64,000 nucleotides of DNA from Pseudovibrio sp000156235 (GTDB lineage: Bacteria > Pseudomonadota > Alphaproteobacteria > Rhizobiales > Stappiaceae), in the NCBI RefSeq assembly GCF_000156235.1, contig NZ_DS996817.1, positions 52,893-116,892 on the forward strand, in the 5' to 3' direction. Shown in pieces: positions 1 through 9,045 of this stretch (its first letter is position 1; each line of letters starts with the position of its first letter). The translations under genes were made by a program, and so were the position numbers. Under the pieces are notes generated by a model. It did no database searches. It worked only from the letters and a program-made list of their open reading frames with translations, and had not been told where the DNA came from.

Positions 1-48
1 TCAGGGAGGGATCAAAGGATCACTCCCACCACTTTCAGGGCAGAAACG

Positions 49-1467
49 ATGCAGCCATTTCTTGGATCAGACTTCCTCCTCGAGACAGAAGCCGCACAAC
101 GACTTTACCACGACTACGCAGCAGAAATGCCGATCGTGGACTATCACAACCACCTGTGTCCGCAGACCATTGCTGAGGACCGCCGCTTTGATGATATTGG
201 CCGCGTATGGCTGGAAGGTGATCACTACAAGTGGCGCGCGATGCGGTGGGCTGGTATCAACGAGAGCCTGATCACTGGCAAAGACACCAGTTTCAAAGAA
301 AAATTCCTTGCCTACGCCTCCGTAATGCCGAAGTTCCTTGGGAATCCACTGTACCATTGGACGCATCTAGAGATGTATCGCTACTTCGGGCTGGAAGGCG
401 TGATCCTCTCCGACAAGTCTGCAGAAACCGTTTGGGAGGTTTGCAACGCAAAACTGGCGACCAAGCAATTCTCTGCACGCGGTCTGCTGCAGATGCAGAA
501 CGTGAAGATGCTGGGCACCACTGATGATCCTTGTGATGATCTGCATTGGCATAAGATGATCGCTCAGGATCCAACCTCAACCATGGTTGTGCGTCCAACC
601 TTCCGTCCAGACCCAGCCTTCAAGATCGACAAGCCGACATTTGGCGACTACATCATGAAGCTCAGCAGGCGCGTTGGTTTCCATATCGACAAGTATGAGC
701 GCCTTCTGGAAGCGTTGAGCATGCGGCTGGATCATTTTGGCCGCCATGGCTGCCGTGCCGCAGACCATGGTCTGGACTCAATGCTGTTCTGCCCAATTCC
801 GCCTGTTGCGGAGTTGGATCGCATCTTTAAAGAAGGGCAAAGCGGCGCAACGCTGAGCGTTGATGATGTGACAGCCTTCCAATCAGCGGTTCAGGTGTTC
901 CTTGGCAAGGAATATGCGAAGCGCGGTTGGGTGATGCAGATGCACATTGGCGCAACACGAAACAACCGCAGTCGCATGTTTAAAGCATTGGGGCCTGACG
1001 TGGGCTGTGACGGCATCGATGACCGCGAACTTGCAAACCCGTTGAACCAGTTCCTTGATACGCTGGATCGTGAAAAAGCATTGCCGCGCACCGTGCTTTA
1101 CTCTCTTGATCCAACGAAGAACGAAGTTGTTGTGACGACAGCCGGTAACTTCCAGGATGGTTCAGTGGGCGGTAAGGTTCAGGCCGGAACAGGCTGGTGG
1201 CACAACGATCAGCTGGACGGCATGGAACGCCAAATGACGCAATTAGCGCAGATGGGACTACTTTCTCAGTTCCTCGGCATGTTGACAGACAGCAGATCGT
1301 TCCTATCTTTCCCACGACACGAGTATTTCCGTCGCTTGCTTTGCAAGATCGTTGGAGAGTGGATGGATAAAGGCCATATTCCGGGTGATTTTGAGCTAGC
1401 GGGAGGCATGATCAGGGACATTTGCTACAACAATGCAGCAAACTGGTTCCTTGATGAAAGTAGGTAG
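49..1467 (+). CDS. uxaC: Glucuronate isomerase
   Basis: Isomerises D-glucuronate to D-fructuronate and D-galacturonate to D-tagaturonate in the cytosol, the first step of bacterial hexuronate catabolism. The 472-residue product has the normal UxaC length and its family sequence throughout, including the early metal-site-like DYHNHLCP motif (about residues 31-38) and a late HEYFRRLLCKIVGEW segment. The ATG start is preceded by a weak purine-rich stretch. The rest of a uronate operon would lie upstream of the window. A strong hairpin follows, shared with the convergent acyl-CoA synthetase gene. Confidence 0.95.
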   Translation: MQPFLGSDFLLETEAAQRLYHDYAAEMPIVDYHNHLCPQTIAEDRRFDDIGRVWLEGDHYKWRAMRWAGINESLITGKDTSFKEKFLAYASVMPKFLGNPLYHWTHLEMYRYFGLEGVILSDKSAETVWEVCNAKLATKQFSARGLLQMQNVKMLGTTDDPCDDLHWHKMIAQDPTSTMVVRPTFRPDPAFKIDKPTFGDYIMKLSRRVGFHIDKYERLLEALSMRLDHFGRHGCRAADHGLDSMLFCPIPPVAELDRIFKEGQSGATLSVDDVTAFQSAVQVFLGKEYAKRGWVMQMHIGATRNNRSRMFKALGPDVGCDGIDDRELANPLNQFLDTLDREKALPRTVLYSLDPTKNEVVVTTAGNFQDGSVGGKVQAGTGWWHNDQLDGMERQMTQLAQMGLLSQFLGMLTDSRSFLSFPRHEYFRRLLCKIVGEWMDKGHIPGDFELAGGMIRDICYNNAANWFLDESR

Positions 1468-1493
1468 GCTTTAGCCCCTGCTTTATCCCTTGG

Positions 1494-1529
1494 AAGCCCC
1501 TTGGACCATGCCTCTGGACCAAGGGGTTT
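1494..1529. terminator. Bidirectional terminator between convergent genes
   Basis: An 11-bp stem (AAGCCCCTTGG at 1494-1504 with CCAAGGGGTTT at 1519-1529, one G-T wobble) lies between the convergent uxaC and acyl-CoA synthetase genes. It has A residues on one side and T residues on the other, so it can serve both strands. Confidence 0.7.
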
Positions 1530-1547
1530 CTGACATCAGAAGCTACA

Positions 1548-3374
1548 TTAAGCGTCGTGCTTATAGATATTTTCCAGCGCGTCAGCGTGGTTGTTCAGTA
1601 CCTTAGCACGTCGGATCTTGAGGGTTGGTGTCAGCTCACCTGTCTGGATCGAGAAGCCGTCCGGCAAAATTTCAAACTTGCGGATACGTTCTACACGTGA
1701 GTGGCGCGCATTCACTTTGTTGATGCCTGCCTGAATGACACTGCGCAGCTGATCAGATTTTAGAACATCTTCCGGTTTGATGTTGTTTTCTGTCGCAAAC
1801 CGCTGTGCCATCACGCCATCGATTGTAATCAGAGCACTCAGGAAGGTCTGGTTGTTTCCTGCAACAACAGCATATTCCACCATCGGCAGTTCCATGAGAT
1901 CTTGCTCCAACAATGCCGGGGAGATGTTCTTGCCGCCTGAGGTGATGATGATCTCTTTTTTGCGACCCGTGATGAACAGGTAGCCGTCTTTATCGAGATA
2001 ACCGATATCGCCACTGTAGAGCCAACCATCACGCAGCGCCTCATCGGTGGATGCTGGGTCGTGCGCATAGCCGGAGAAGTTTGTGCCTGCTTTACAGAGG
2101 ATCTCACCATCTGCCGCAATCTTGATTGTAACGCCTTCCATCGGTTTACCGACAGAGCCCAGACGGGTTGAACCAATGATATTGATGGTCGCACCGCCAC
2201 AGTTTTCTGACTGGCCATAGACCTCACGGATCACGATGTCCAAGCCGGTGAACGCTTCCAAGACGCGCTTAGAGACTGGCGCTCCCCCACTCACGAACAT
2301 GCGCATCTTGTCGAGGCCGATTTTGTGCTTGATCTTGTCGAGCACAAGGCGGTTGGCGACCTTCTTCTTGAGGTTAAGCATCAAGCCAGCAGATTTGCCA
2401 TTGAGTGTCTGACCGTACCAATCCTTACTGGTTTGCAGCGACCATTGGATGAGCTTGCCCTTGAAGCCCTTGTCCTTGTTCAACTGCTTCTCGACCTTCT
2501 CATGGATCTTCTCGAAAATCCGAGGAACACCGAAGGTTACAGTCGGGCGGACTTCCGGCAGGTGTTCGCCAAGGCTGGTGACGGACTTGGCGTAATAGAC
2601 GGGATAGCCAGTGTCACATGCCTGAATGATGGTGCCGCATTGTTCTGCAATATGTGCCATTGGCAGATAGGAGATATAGCGGTCTGCTGGAGTTGGCTTG
2701 AAAGCCAGGTTCAGCGCATCAGATTCAGCTCGGATTGCACGGTGGCTGATCTGAACCGCTTTTGGAAGGCCTGTTGTGCCGGAAGTGTAGATCTGGAGCG
2801 CAATGTCTTCGGCTGCAATATCATTGAGGCGCTGGTCCAGCTCTGCATCCAGTCCCGGGCTGTTTTCACCCAGAGACATGAAGCTTGCCCAGGTGTACTG
2901 ATCTGGGTTTTCTACGCGTCCATCCAGACGGATCACCTTGCGCAAATGGCGCATGTTCTCTGACTGCTCACCAATGCCTTTCAGCTGGGCTTTGGTTTCA
3001 GCAAGCAGGATGCGGCCTTGAGAGTGACGCAGGATGTAGTTGATTTCTGGTGCAGCTGCTGTCCAGTAGATGCCTGTAGGAACAGCCCCAATCATCATGG
3101 CAGCGACGTCCATGATCGTCCATTCAGGACGGTTGTAGCTCAGAATACAAACAGCATCGCCGGGGTTTACGCCCAGCGCGAGAAGTGCCTTTGCAGCATT
3201 GCGCACTTGCTCGCCATATTCGGTCCAGCTCGTTGCGTCCCATCCAGTTTCACCACGCACGAAATATGCCGGTTTATCGGCAAGGCGTTCGACGGATTCC
3301 ATAAATGCTTTTGGAATGGATTTAAACGCGTCTTGAGCTTGTGTTTGAGCAACGGGCTGGGCCTGCGAACTCAT
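1548..3374 (-). CDS. Long-chain acyl-CoA synthetase (AMP-forming)
   Basis: Activates a long-chain fatty acid to its CoA thioester via an acyl-adenylate. The 608-residue protein belongs to the ANL superfamily: a P-loop YTSGTTGLPK near residue 195, the YGQSE adenylate motif, the YSGDIGYLDKDGYL hinge region and ITGRKKEIIITSGGKNISP near the C-terminal domain. Length and motifs fit the LC-FACS group (AMP-dependent synthetase/ligase with AMP-binding_C). It is transcribed alone and divergently from the CofD-like gene. Chain-length preference cannot be read from sequence. Confidence 0.9.
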   Translation of the reverse strand: MSSQAQPVAQTQAQDAFKSIPKAFMESVERLADKPAYFVRGETGWDATSWTEYGEQVRNAAKALLALGVNPGDAVCILSYNRPEWTIMDVAAMMIGAVPTGIYWTAAAPEINYILRHSQGRILLAETKAQLKGIGEQSENMRHLRKVIRLDGRVENPDQYTWASFMSLGENSPGLDAELDQRLNDIAAEDIALQIYTSGTTGLPKAVQISHRAIRAESDALNLAFKPTPADRYISYLPMAHIAEQCGTIIQACDTGYPVYYAKSVTSLGEHLPEVRPTVTFGVPRIFEKIHEKVEKQLNKDKGFKGKLIQWSLQTSKDWYGQTLNGKSAGLMLNLKKKVANRLVLDKIKHKIGLDKMRMFVSGGAPVSKRVLEAFTGLDIVIREVYGQSENCGGATINIIGSTRLGSVGKPMEGVTIKIAADGEILCKAGTNFSGYAHDPASTDEALRDGWLYSGDIGYLDKDGYLFITGRKKEIIITSGGKNISPALLEQDLMELPMVEYAVVAGNNQTFLSALITIDGVMAQRFATENNIKPEDVLKSDQLRSVIQAGINKVNARHSRVERIRKFEILPDGFSIQTGELTPTLKIRRAKVLNNHADALENIYKHDA

Positions 3375-3744
3375 GCTATTCTCTCTATTTTTATTGTTTC
3401 CAGAGCTTTACATCCTCTGAATTTGCTGGTGTCAAATACAGATACTAAGAATACCCACCAAACCCACAAGAACTACAGGTATTTTCTCTTATTTTCTTCT
3501 CTCTGGTTCATGAGCAGCGAATATTCATTTTTGATTTGACAGAGATTTTACTGAATCACTGATATATCTAATGCGAGAAATACTTTAATGCTTCTTAGAG
3601 GCATTAAAGATTATTGAGTTCATGATAGATCGTTGGGGATGCTTCTGATTTAGTCAGGCTGAATCTACAATTTAGCCGTAAACCGATCTAATAGATCTCT
3701 TATGGTAAGAGGGATTGAATTCTCGCAGTCGGGCAAGTTCGTTT
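3375..3744. promoter_or_regulatory. Divergent AT-rich intergenic region with inverted repeat
   Basis: About 370 bases separate the divergent acyl-CoA synthetase and CofD-like genes. No gene is supported here. It holds a perfect 9-bp inverted repeat (CTTTAATGC at 3583-3591, GCATTAAAG at 3601-3609, 9-nt spacer) that could be a regulator site or a transcript hairpin. No convincing terminator T-run follows it. Confidence 0.4.
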
Positions 3745-4929
3745 ATGCAGCAGTTTAGTGTTACACGCGGTCTCACACTTCCGGATCCTGTTCGCATCAG
3801 TCGCTATAAGCGTCTGCCGGAACTTGGCCCTGCCCTGCTGTTCTTCAGTGGCGGAAGCGCACTTAATCCCACTGCCCGTGCTCTCAAGCAATACACGCAT
3901 AACTCGATCCACTTGATGACACCGTTTGACAGCGGTGGGAGTTCTGCTGTTCTTCGCCATGCGTTTGGTATGCCCGCAATTGGTGATCTGCGCTCACGAT
4001 TGATCGCACTGGCGGACGAGAGTGTGCTTGGGCAATCTGAGATCTATCGCCTTTTCACTCATCGCTTTCCAAAGACTGCCTCACTTGATGAGTTACATGG
4101 CGAACTGGTGGACCTTCTGGAAGGGCATGATCAGCTGATTGCGCGGGTGCCCAACCCTATGCGCCGTCTCATTCGGCATCAGCTGGCATTCTTCCATGAT
4201 GCAATGCCGTCTGATTTTGATCTGCGTGGGGCAAGCATTGGCAACCTAATCCTTGCTGGCGGATATCTGAACAACAACCAGAAGCTTGATCCAATCATCT
4301 TTCTGTTCTCCAAGCTGGTGAATACGCTTGGCACAGTGCTGGCGACCGTGGACGCGCGTCTGCACCTCGCTGTGGAGCTGGATTCTGGCGAGATCATCGT
4401 CGGGCAGCACAATATGACTGGCAAGGAGACTGCTCCGATTGCCAGCAAGATCAAACGGACTTATCTGACACGCTCCTTGGCTGGCGGCGAACCGGTGGAG
4501 ATTGAGGTATCGCCGAAGAAGCAGCATCTCATCGAGACTGCAGACATGATTTGTTATCCGCCGGGCAGCTTTCACAGCAGCCTGATTGCAAATCTTCTGC
4601 CTAAAGGCGTGGGCAAGTCTATTGCGCGTAGCCCTAACCCGAAGGTTTACGTACCAAACCTTGGCAATGATCCTGAGCAGTTTGGGATGAGCCCGAATGA
4701 GACGGTGGATGCGCTGCTAAAGCACCTGCGCGCTGATGCGGGGGAAGACACACCAACAGATAAGTTGCTCAACTTTGTTGTCACAGATGAGAGGCATGCC
4801 GCCGAGTTTGATTGGGCGGAGCTGGAAGCTCAAGGAATTTCACTGATTGGGGCTGATCTGACGAGTACCCATTCGGTTCCTTATTACGATCCGGAAAAAC
4901 TAGTTTGCATGCTACTGAGTTTTCTCTAA
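3745..4929 (+). CDS. CofD-like protein of the GAK-system type
   Basis: A 394-residue member of the CofD/YvcK superfamily (2-phospho-L-lactate transferase fold), closest in feel to the CofD-related family of the GAK system. Visible features are the N-terminal nucleotide-binding FFSGGSALN segment, YTHNSIHLMTPFDSGGSS, and a later CYPPGSFHSSL motif. I chose the ATG at 3745 because family members begin just before the LPDPVRISRYKRLPELGP segment; a TTG 30 bases upstream is open but has poorly spaced Shine-Dalgarno bases. GAK partners (ATP-grasp enzyme, XXXCH protein) are not beside it, so it looks orphaned here. The substrate is unknown. Confidence 0.75.
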   Translation: MQQFSVTRGLTLPDPVRISRYKRLPELGPALLFFSGGSALNPTARALKQYTHNSIHLMTPFDSGGSSAVLRHAFGMPAIGDLRSRLIALADESVLGQSEIYRLFTHRFPKTASLDELHGELVDLLEGHDQLIARVPNPMRRLIRHQLAFFHDAMPSDFDLRGASIGNLILAGGYLNNNQKLDPIIFLFSKLVNTLGTVLATVDARLHLAVELDSGEIIVGQHNMTGKETAPIASKIKRTYLTRSLAGGEPVEIEVSPKKQHLIETADMICYPPGSFHSSLIANLLPKGVGKSIARSPNPKVYVPNLGNDPEQFGMSPNETVDALLKHLRADAGEDTPTDKLLNFVVTDERHAAEFDWAELEAQGISLIGADLTSTHSVPYYDPEKLVCMLLSFL

Positions 4930-5233
4930 GCGCGTTTTACAAAGTTTAACCTACTGCAGTGCTGAGTTTTATGGATTGGCCACGCTACACACAGTGTTAG
5001 CGAATGATTTGCAATGTCTTCCGCAGCCCTATCAAGGGTTGATATTTACACTTCTAATAGATCACGACCAATAATCTTATATACTTTACTTAAAAGCAGC
5101 CCGACATAGCGCAATATTTTGTTTGCGACACCCTTTAATCAAGAAACTGAACATCAGTTGACGCAAGTATCTACATAGATATTAGGTAGCGGCAGCATGA
5201 TTACATTCGACAAATAACTAAGCGGAAAAACAA
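4930..5233. promoter_or_regulatory. Leader region of the arginine deiminase locus with palindrome
   Basis: Gene-free stretch of about 300 bases before the YfcC-type carrier, AT-rich and likely holding the locus promoter. It contains a perfect inverted repeat TATCAAGGGTTGATA at 5030-5044, a plausible operator about 190 bases upstream of the start. A canonical FNR/ANR box (TTGAT-N4-ATCAA), common before arginine deiminase operons, was not found; the half-sites here are in the opposite order. Confidence 0.4.
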
Positions 5234-6634
5234 ATGTCGAAGTTCAAGTTTCCTACCGCGTTTACAATTCTATTTGCTCTCATCATTCTCGTTGCAATTG
5301 CAACCTGGTTCGTTCCCGCAGGCAAGTACGATCGTGTCATTAATCCCGTGCTTGATAAGGAAGTTCCGGTTCCCGGGACCTATCATCTGGTGGAAGCCAA
5401 TCCGCAAGGTCCGGTTGAAGTTTTCATGGCACCGATTGCCGGACTGTATGATCCGGTTTCCTACACCGCGAATGCGATTGATGTGGCTGTCTTTGTTCTT
5501 GTGATCGGCGGCTTCCTGATGGTGGTCACGCGCACAGGGGCAATCGATGCAGGCATCGCCAAGATCATGACGGGGCTGAAGGGACGAGAGAACCTTATGA
5601 TCCCCATATTGATGGCCTTCTTTGCAGCTGGGGGCACGATTTATGGGATGGCGGAGGAAAGCCTAGCGTTCTATGCCCTCATCATTCCGGTGATGATCCG
5701 AGCAGGGTATGACTCGATGACCGGCGTTGCCGTGATCATGCTTGGCGCGGGGATTGGAACACTTGGATCAACCATCAATCCGTTCGCAACAGTGATTGCC
5801 TCCAACGCAGCGGGCGTGCCCTTTACCGACGGTATTGGCCTGCGTTTCCTCATTCTTATCGTTGGATGGCTGGTCTGTGTCGCCTGGGTGATGCGGTATG
5901 CAGCCAAGGTGAAAGCAGATCATTCAACATCCCTCGTTGCTGATATGAAGGAAGATAACGAAAAGCACTTCCTGCAAGGCGTTTCTACTGACGACATTCC
6001 CGACTTCACCGCAAAGCACGGTTGGATCATGGCAATCTTTGTCATCACCTTTGGTCTGTTGATCTATGGTGTTGCGGTGCTTGGTTGGTGGATGGGTGAG
6101 ATGGCCGCCCTGTTCCTTGCCGCCTCGATCCTTGTGGGTATTGTCGCGCGGCAGGGTGAGCATGAGTTTGTCGATAATTTCCTGGATGGTGCACGTGATT
6201 TGCTTGGAGTTGCGCTGATTATCGGCGTGGCCCGCGGTATCGTGGTGGTGATGGATGCAGGTTCCATTACAGATACGATCCTTTACTGGTCTGAGCAGGC
6301 AGTCAGCGGCCTCAGCAAGGTTGCCTTCATCAACGTGATGTTCTGGCTGGAGCTGGTGCTCTCATTCTTCGTACCGTCCTCATCTGGTCTGGCTGTGCTT
6401 TCCATGCCGATCATGGCGCCACTCGCAGGCTTCTCCAACGTGGGAGCTGAGTATGTGGTCACAGCATTCCAGTCTGCCAGCGGCTTGCTGAACCTGTTCA
6501 ACCCAACCTTTGCCGTTGTGATGGGTGGCCTGGCAATTGGGCGCGTGCCTTACGACAAGTGGCTCAGGTTCGCAATTCCGCTCGTGATCATCCTGTTCAT
6601 CCTGATCTCATTGGCACTGTCATTGGCCGTTTAG
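5234..6634 (+). CDS. YfcC-family membrane carrier (putative arginine/ornithine transport)
   Basis: A 466-residue polytopic inner-membrane protein of the YfcC/C4-dicarboxylate anaerobic carrier-like family (DcuC-related). It opens with a hydrophobic helix after MSKFKFPTAF and the WFVPAGKYDRV motif, and has repeated glycine-rich membrane segments (GAGIGTLGSTINPFAT) and a late VPSSSGLAVLSMPIMAPLAG loop. Its position directly before arcA, with about 120 bases between, suggests it imports arginine or exchanges it for ornithine, as YfcC homologues beside arginine deiminase genes are thought to do. The substrate is inferred from context only. Confidence 0.8.
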   Translation: MSKFKFPTAFTILFALIILVAIATWFVPAGKYDRVINPVLDKEVPVPGTYHLVEANPQGPVEVFMAPIAGLYDPVSYTANAIDVAVFVLVIGGFLMVVTRTGAIDAGIAKIMTGLKGRENLMIPILMAFFAAGGTIYGMAEESLAFYALIIPVMIRAGYDSMTGVAVIMLGAGIGTLGSTINPFATVIASNAAGVPFTDGIGLRFLILIVGWLVCVAWVMRYAAKVKADHSTSLVADMKEDNEKHFLQGVSTDDIPDFTAKHGWIMAIFVITFGLLIYGVAVLGWWMGEMAALFLAASILVGIVARQGEHEFVDNFLDGARDLLGVALIIGVARGIVVVMDAGSITDTILYWSEQAVSGLSKVAFINVMFWLELVLSFFVPSSSGLAVLSMPIMAPLAGFSNVGAEYVVTAFQSASGLLNLFNPTFAVVMGGLAIGRVPYDKWLRFAIPLVIILFILISLALSLAV

Positions 6635-6757
6635 AACAACGGACCTGCCGGAGGCGAGCATCCGCTTAGCTCGCCTCTGCGACACAACACACCTCTGAAC
6701 CAAACAGCGAGATAGCCATCTCGCAAAACATAAGAATTCTGGAACGGAGTCTGCAAC

Positions 6758-7984
6758 ATGACTGAATTTGGTGTTCATTCGGAAGTTGGCAAACTGAAAG
6801 AAGTGATGGTTTGTCGCCCCGGGCTTGCGCATATGCGCCTTACTCCCGGCAACTGTCAGGAACTGTTGTTTGATGATGTGATCTGGGTTCGAGAGGCGCA
6901 AAAGCACCACTACGATTTCTGCCTCAGAATGGAAGAGCGCGGTGTGAATGTGCTGGAGATGCATAATCTCCTCAAAGAAACTCTCGAAGATCCTGAAGCC
7001 CGTAAGTGGGTACTGGAGCGTCGGATCACCCATAACCGCGTGGGTTACGGTATGGCCGAGGATTTGAGGGCCTGGCTGTATGAGCAGCACGAGAAGTTTC
7101 TTGCTGATCATCTGATCGGCGGTATTGCACGCGGAGAGTTAGGCTTCAAACCAACCGGGGTGTTTGGTAGTTATCTGGATGTGAATGATTTCGTCATTCC
7201 ACCTCTGCCTAACACGCTGTTCACTCGTGATACGACCTGCTGGATCTACAATGGCGTTACGTTGAACCCTATGTTCTGGCAGGCTCGTCAGAATGAAACT
7301 CTTCTGACCACTGCGATCTACAAGTTCCATCCCCACTTCAAAGGCAAAGTGAATTTCTGGTGGGGTGATCCCGATGAGAACTTCCATGAATCTACCGTAG
7401 AAGGCGGTGACGTTATGCCGATTGGCAACGGGGTTGTTTTGATCGGCATGGGGGAACGTACGACACCGCAGGCTGTAGGTCAGGTCGCCCGGGCCCTCTT
7501 CCGCAACCATGCAGCTACGCGCGTCATTGCCTGTCAGATGCCAAAGAGCCGTGCTGCAATGCATCTGGATACGGTGTTCACTCTTCTGGACCGCGATAAA
7601 GCAACGGCTTTCTCAGGAGTTTGCGATGAGATCATCTGCTTCTCCATCCGCCCAGGCGATAAGCCAGAGAACGTTGATTACCGGCAGGATGAAGGTCATC
7701 TGTTCGATGTCGTCGCCAATGCGCTTGGCATTCAAAAGCTGCACGTAGTGACAACAGGTGGCAACGCTTATGACCAGGAACGCGAGCAATGGGATGATGG
7801 CAACAACGTTGTCTGCATCGAGCCAGGCGTTGTGGTTGGTTATCGCCGGAACACCTACACAAACTCCAAGCTTCAGAGAGCCGGTGTAGAAGTAATTGCC
7901 ATTGATGGTTCGGAGTTAGGTCGCGGTCGCGGTGGTGGCCACTGCATGACTTGCCCGACCATTCGAGAACCGGTGGACTTCTAG
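6758..7984 (+). CDS. arcA: Arginine deiminase
   Basis: Hydrolyses L-arginine to L-citrulline and ammonia, first step of the arginine deiminase pathway. The 408-residue protein has the full family pattern: N-terminal GVHSEVGKLKEVMVCRPG, FTRDTTCW, the HLDTVFTLLD motif and the C-terminal GRGRGGGHCMTCP with the catalytic cysteine (C396; Cys406 in Pseudomonas aeruginosa ArcA). It lies in the order carrier-arcA-arcB-arcC with short gaps, consistent with one transcript. Start is the ATG after AACGGAGTCTGCAAC, which supplies a GGAG ribosome binding site. Confidence 0.97.
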   Translation: MTEFGVHSEVGKLKEVMVCRPGLAHMRLTPGNCQELLFDDVIWVREAQKHHYDFCLRMEERGVNVLEMHNLLKETLEDPEARKWVLERRITHNRVGYGMAEDLRAWLYEQHEKFLADHLIGGIARGELGFKPTGVFGSYLDVNDFVIPPLPNTLFTRDTTCWIYNGVTLNPMFWQARQNETLLTTAIYKFHPHFKGKVNFWWGDPDENFHESTVEGGDVMPIGNGVVLIGMGERTTPQAVGQVARALFRNHAATRVIACQMPKSRAAMHLDTVFTLLDRDKATAFSGVCDEIICFSIRPGDKPENVDYRQDEGHLFDVVANALGIQKLHVVTTGGNAYDQEREQWDDGNNVVCIEPGVVVGYRRNTYTNSKLQRAGVEVIAIDGSELGRGRGGGHCMTCPTIREPVDF

Positions 7985-8040
7985 AGTTTTTCAATCTCCG
8001 TTGAACAATAAAAACATCCAAGAGATGGAGCGTAAGGAAA

Positions 8041-9045
8041 ATGGCTTTCAATCTGAAAGGTCGCAGTTACCTCAAGCTAAAGGACTTCAGCCAGCGCGAA
8101 GTGCTTTACATGCTGGATCTTGCCCGTGATCTCAAGCGAGCCAAATACTCCGGAACTGAACGGCAGACCCTCGTTGGCAAAAACATCTGCCTGATCTTTG
8201 AAAAAACCTCTACCCGAACCCGCTGTGCGTTTGAAGTTGCCGCGCATGATCAGGGCGCGCACGTCACCTATCTTGACCCATCGGGTTCGCAGATCGGGCA
8301 CAAGGAATCCATGAAGGACACTGCCCGGGTGCTGGGTCGTATGTTTGATGCGATTGAGTTTCGTGGATCTGGCCAGAAGGCTGTTGAGACACTGGCAGAC
8401 TATGCTGGTGTACCTGTCTACAACGGTTTGACCGACGACTGGCACCCAACGCAGATGCTGGCAGATATGCTGACGATGACCGAGCATACATCCAAGTCTC
8501 TGCATGAAATCTCTTTTGCGTACATGGGCGATGCCCGCAACAACATGGGCAACTCTCTGCTGATGCTCGGCGCGTTGTGTGGCTGTGATGTGCGTATTAT
8601 CGCTCCGAAAGAGCTGTATCCGGAGCCACATGTCGTAAAGGCAGCTGAAGCGAATGCAAAGCGGTATGGTGCACGCATTACCATCACAGATGATCCAAAA
8701 GCTGGTACTGAAGGTGTCGACTTCATCCATACCGATGTTTGGGTTTCCATGGGTGAGCCACCGGATGTTTGGGAAAGCCGGATCAAGTTGCTCCGCGATT
8801 ATCAGGTCAACAAGGCTCTGATTGAAGGTACCGGTAACGCCAACACCTTCTTCATGCATTGTCTACCAGCATTCCACAATCGCGAGACCAAAGTTGGTGA
8901 AGAGATCTTCCAGAAGTTCGGTATCTCGGAAATGGAAGTGACTGAAGACGTATTCGAGTCCGATCGTAATCTGGCCTTTGAGCAAGCAGAAAACCGGCTT
9001 CACACCATTAAGGCCATCATGGTTGCGACGATTGGAGGTCGATAA
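8041..9045 (+). CDS. arcB: Catabolic ornithine carbamoyltransferase
   Basis: Converts citrulline and phosphate to ornithine and carbamoyl phosphate in the arginine deiminase pathway. The 334-residue sequence shows the carbamoyl-phosphate-binding STRTR motif near residue 57, the ornithine-loop-type segments DDWHPTQMLAD and the HCLPAFH motif near the C-terminus. The catabolic assignment rests on its place between arcA and arcC; the biosynthetic ArgF is homologous. The preceding AAGGAA provides a ribosome binding site. Its stop codon overlaps the arcC start by one base. Confidence 0.96.
   Translation: MAFNLKGRSYLKLKDFSQREVLYMLDLARDLKRAKYSGTERQTLVGKNICLIFEKTSTRTRCAFEVAAHDQGAHVTYLDPSGSQIGHKESMKDTARVLGRMFDAIEFRGSGQKAVETLADYAGVPVYNGLTDDWHPTQMLADMLTMTEHTSKSLHEISFAYMGDARNNMGNSLLMLGALCGCDVRIIAPKELYPEPHVVKAAEANAKRYGARITITDDPKAGTEGVDFIHTDVWVSMGEPPDVWESRIKLLRDYQVNKALIEGTGNANTFFMHCLPAFHNRETKVGEEIFQKFGISEMEVTEDVFESDRNLAFEQAENRLHTIKAIMVATIGGR

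Noticed and set aside
2325..2963. 212-codon open frame antisense to the acyl-CoA synthetase
   Set aside because: Shadow frame of a certain gene.
4930..5233. FNR/ANR box before the arginine deiminase genes
   Set aside because: Only half-sites in the wrong order were found, so anaerobic control cannot be claimed.
8077..8859. 260-codon open frame antisense to arcB
   Set aside because: Complement of a well-conserved gene; cysteine/histidine-rich composition typical of antisense noise.
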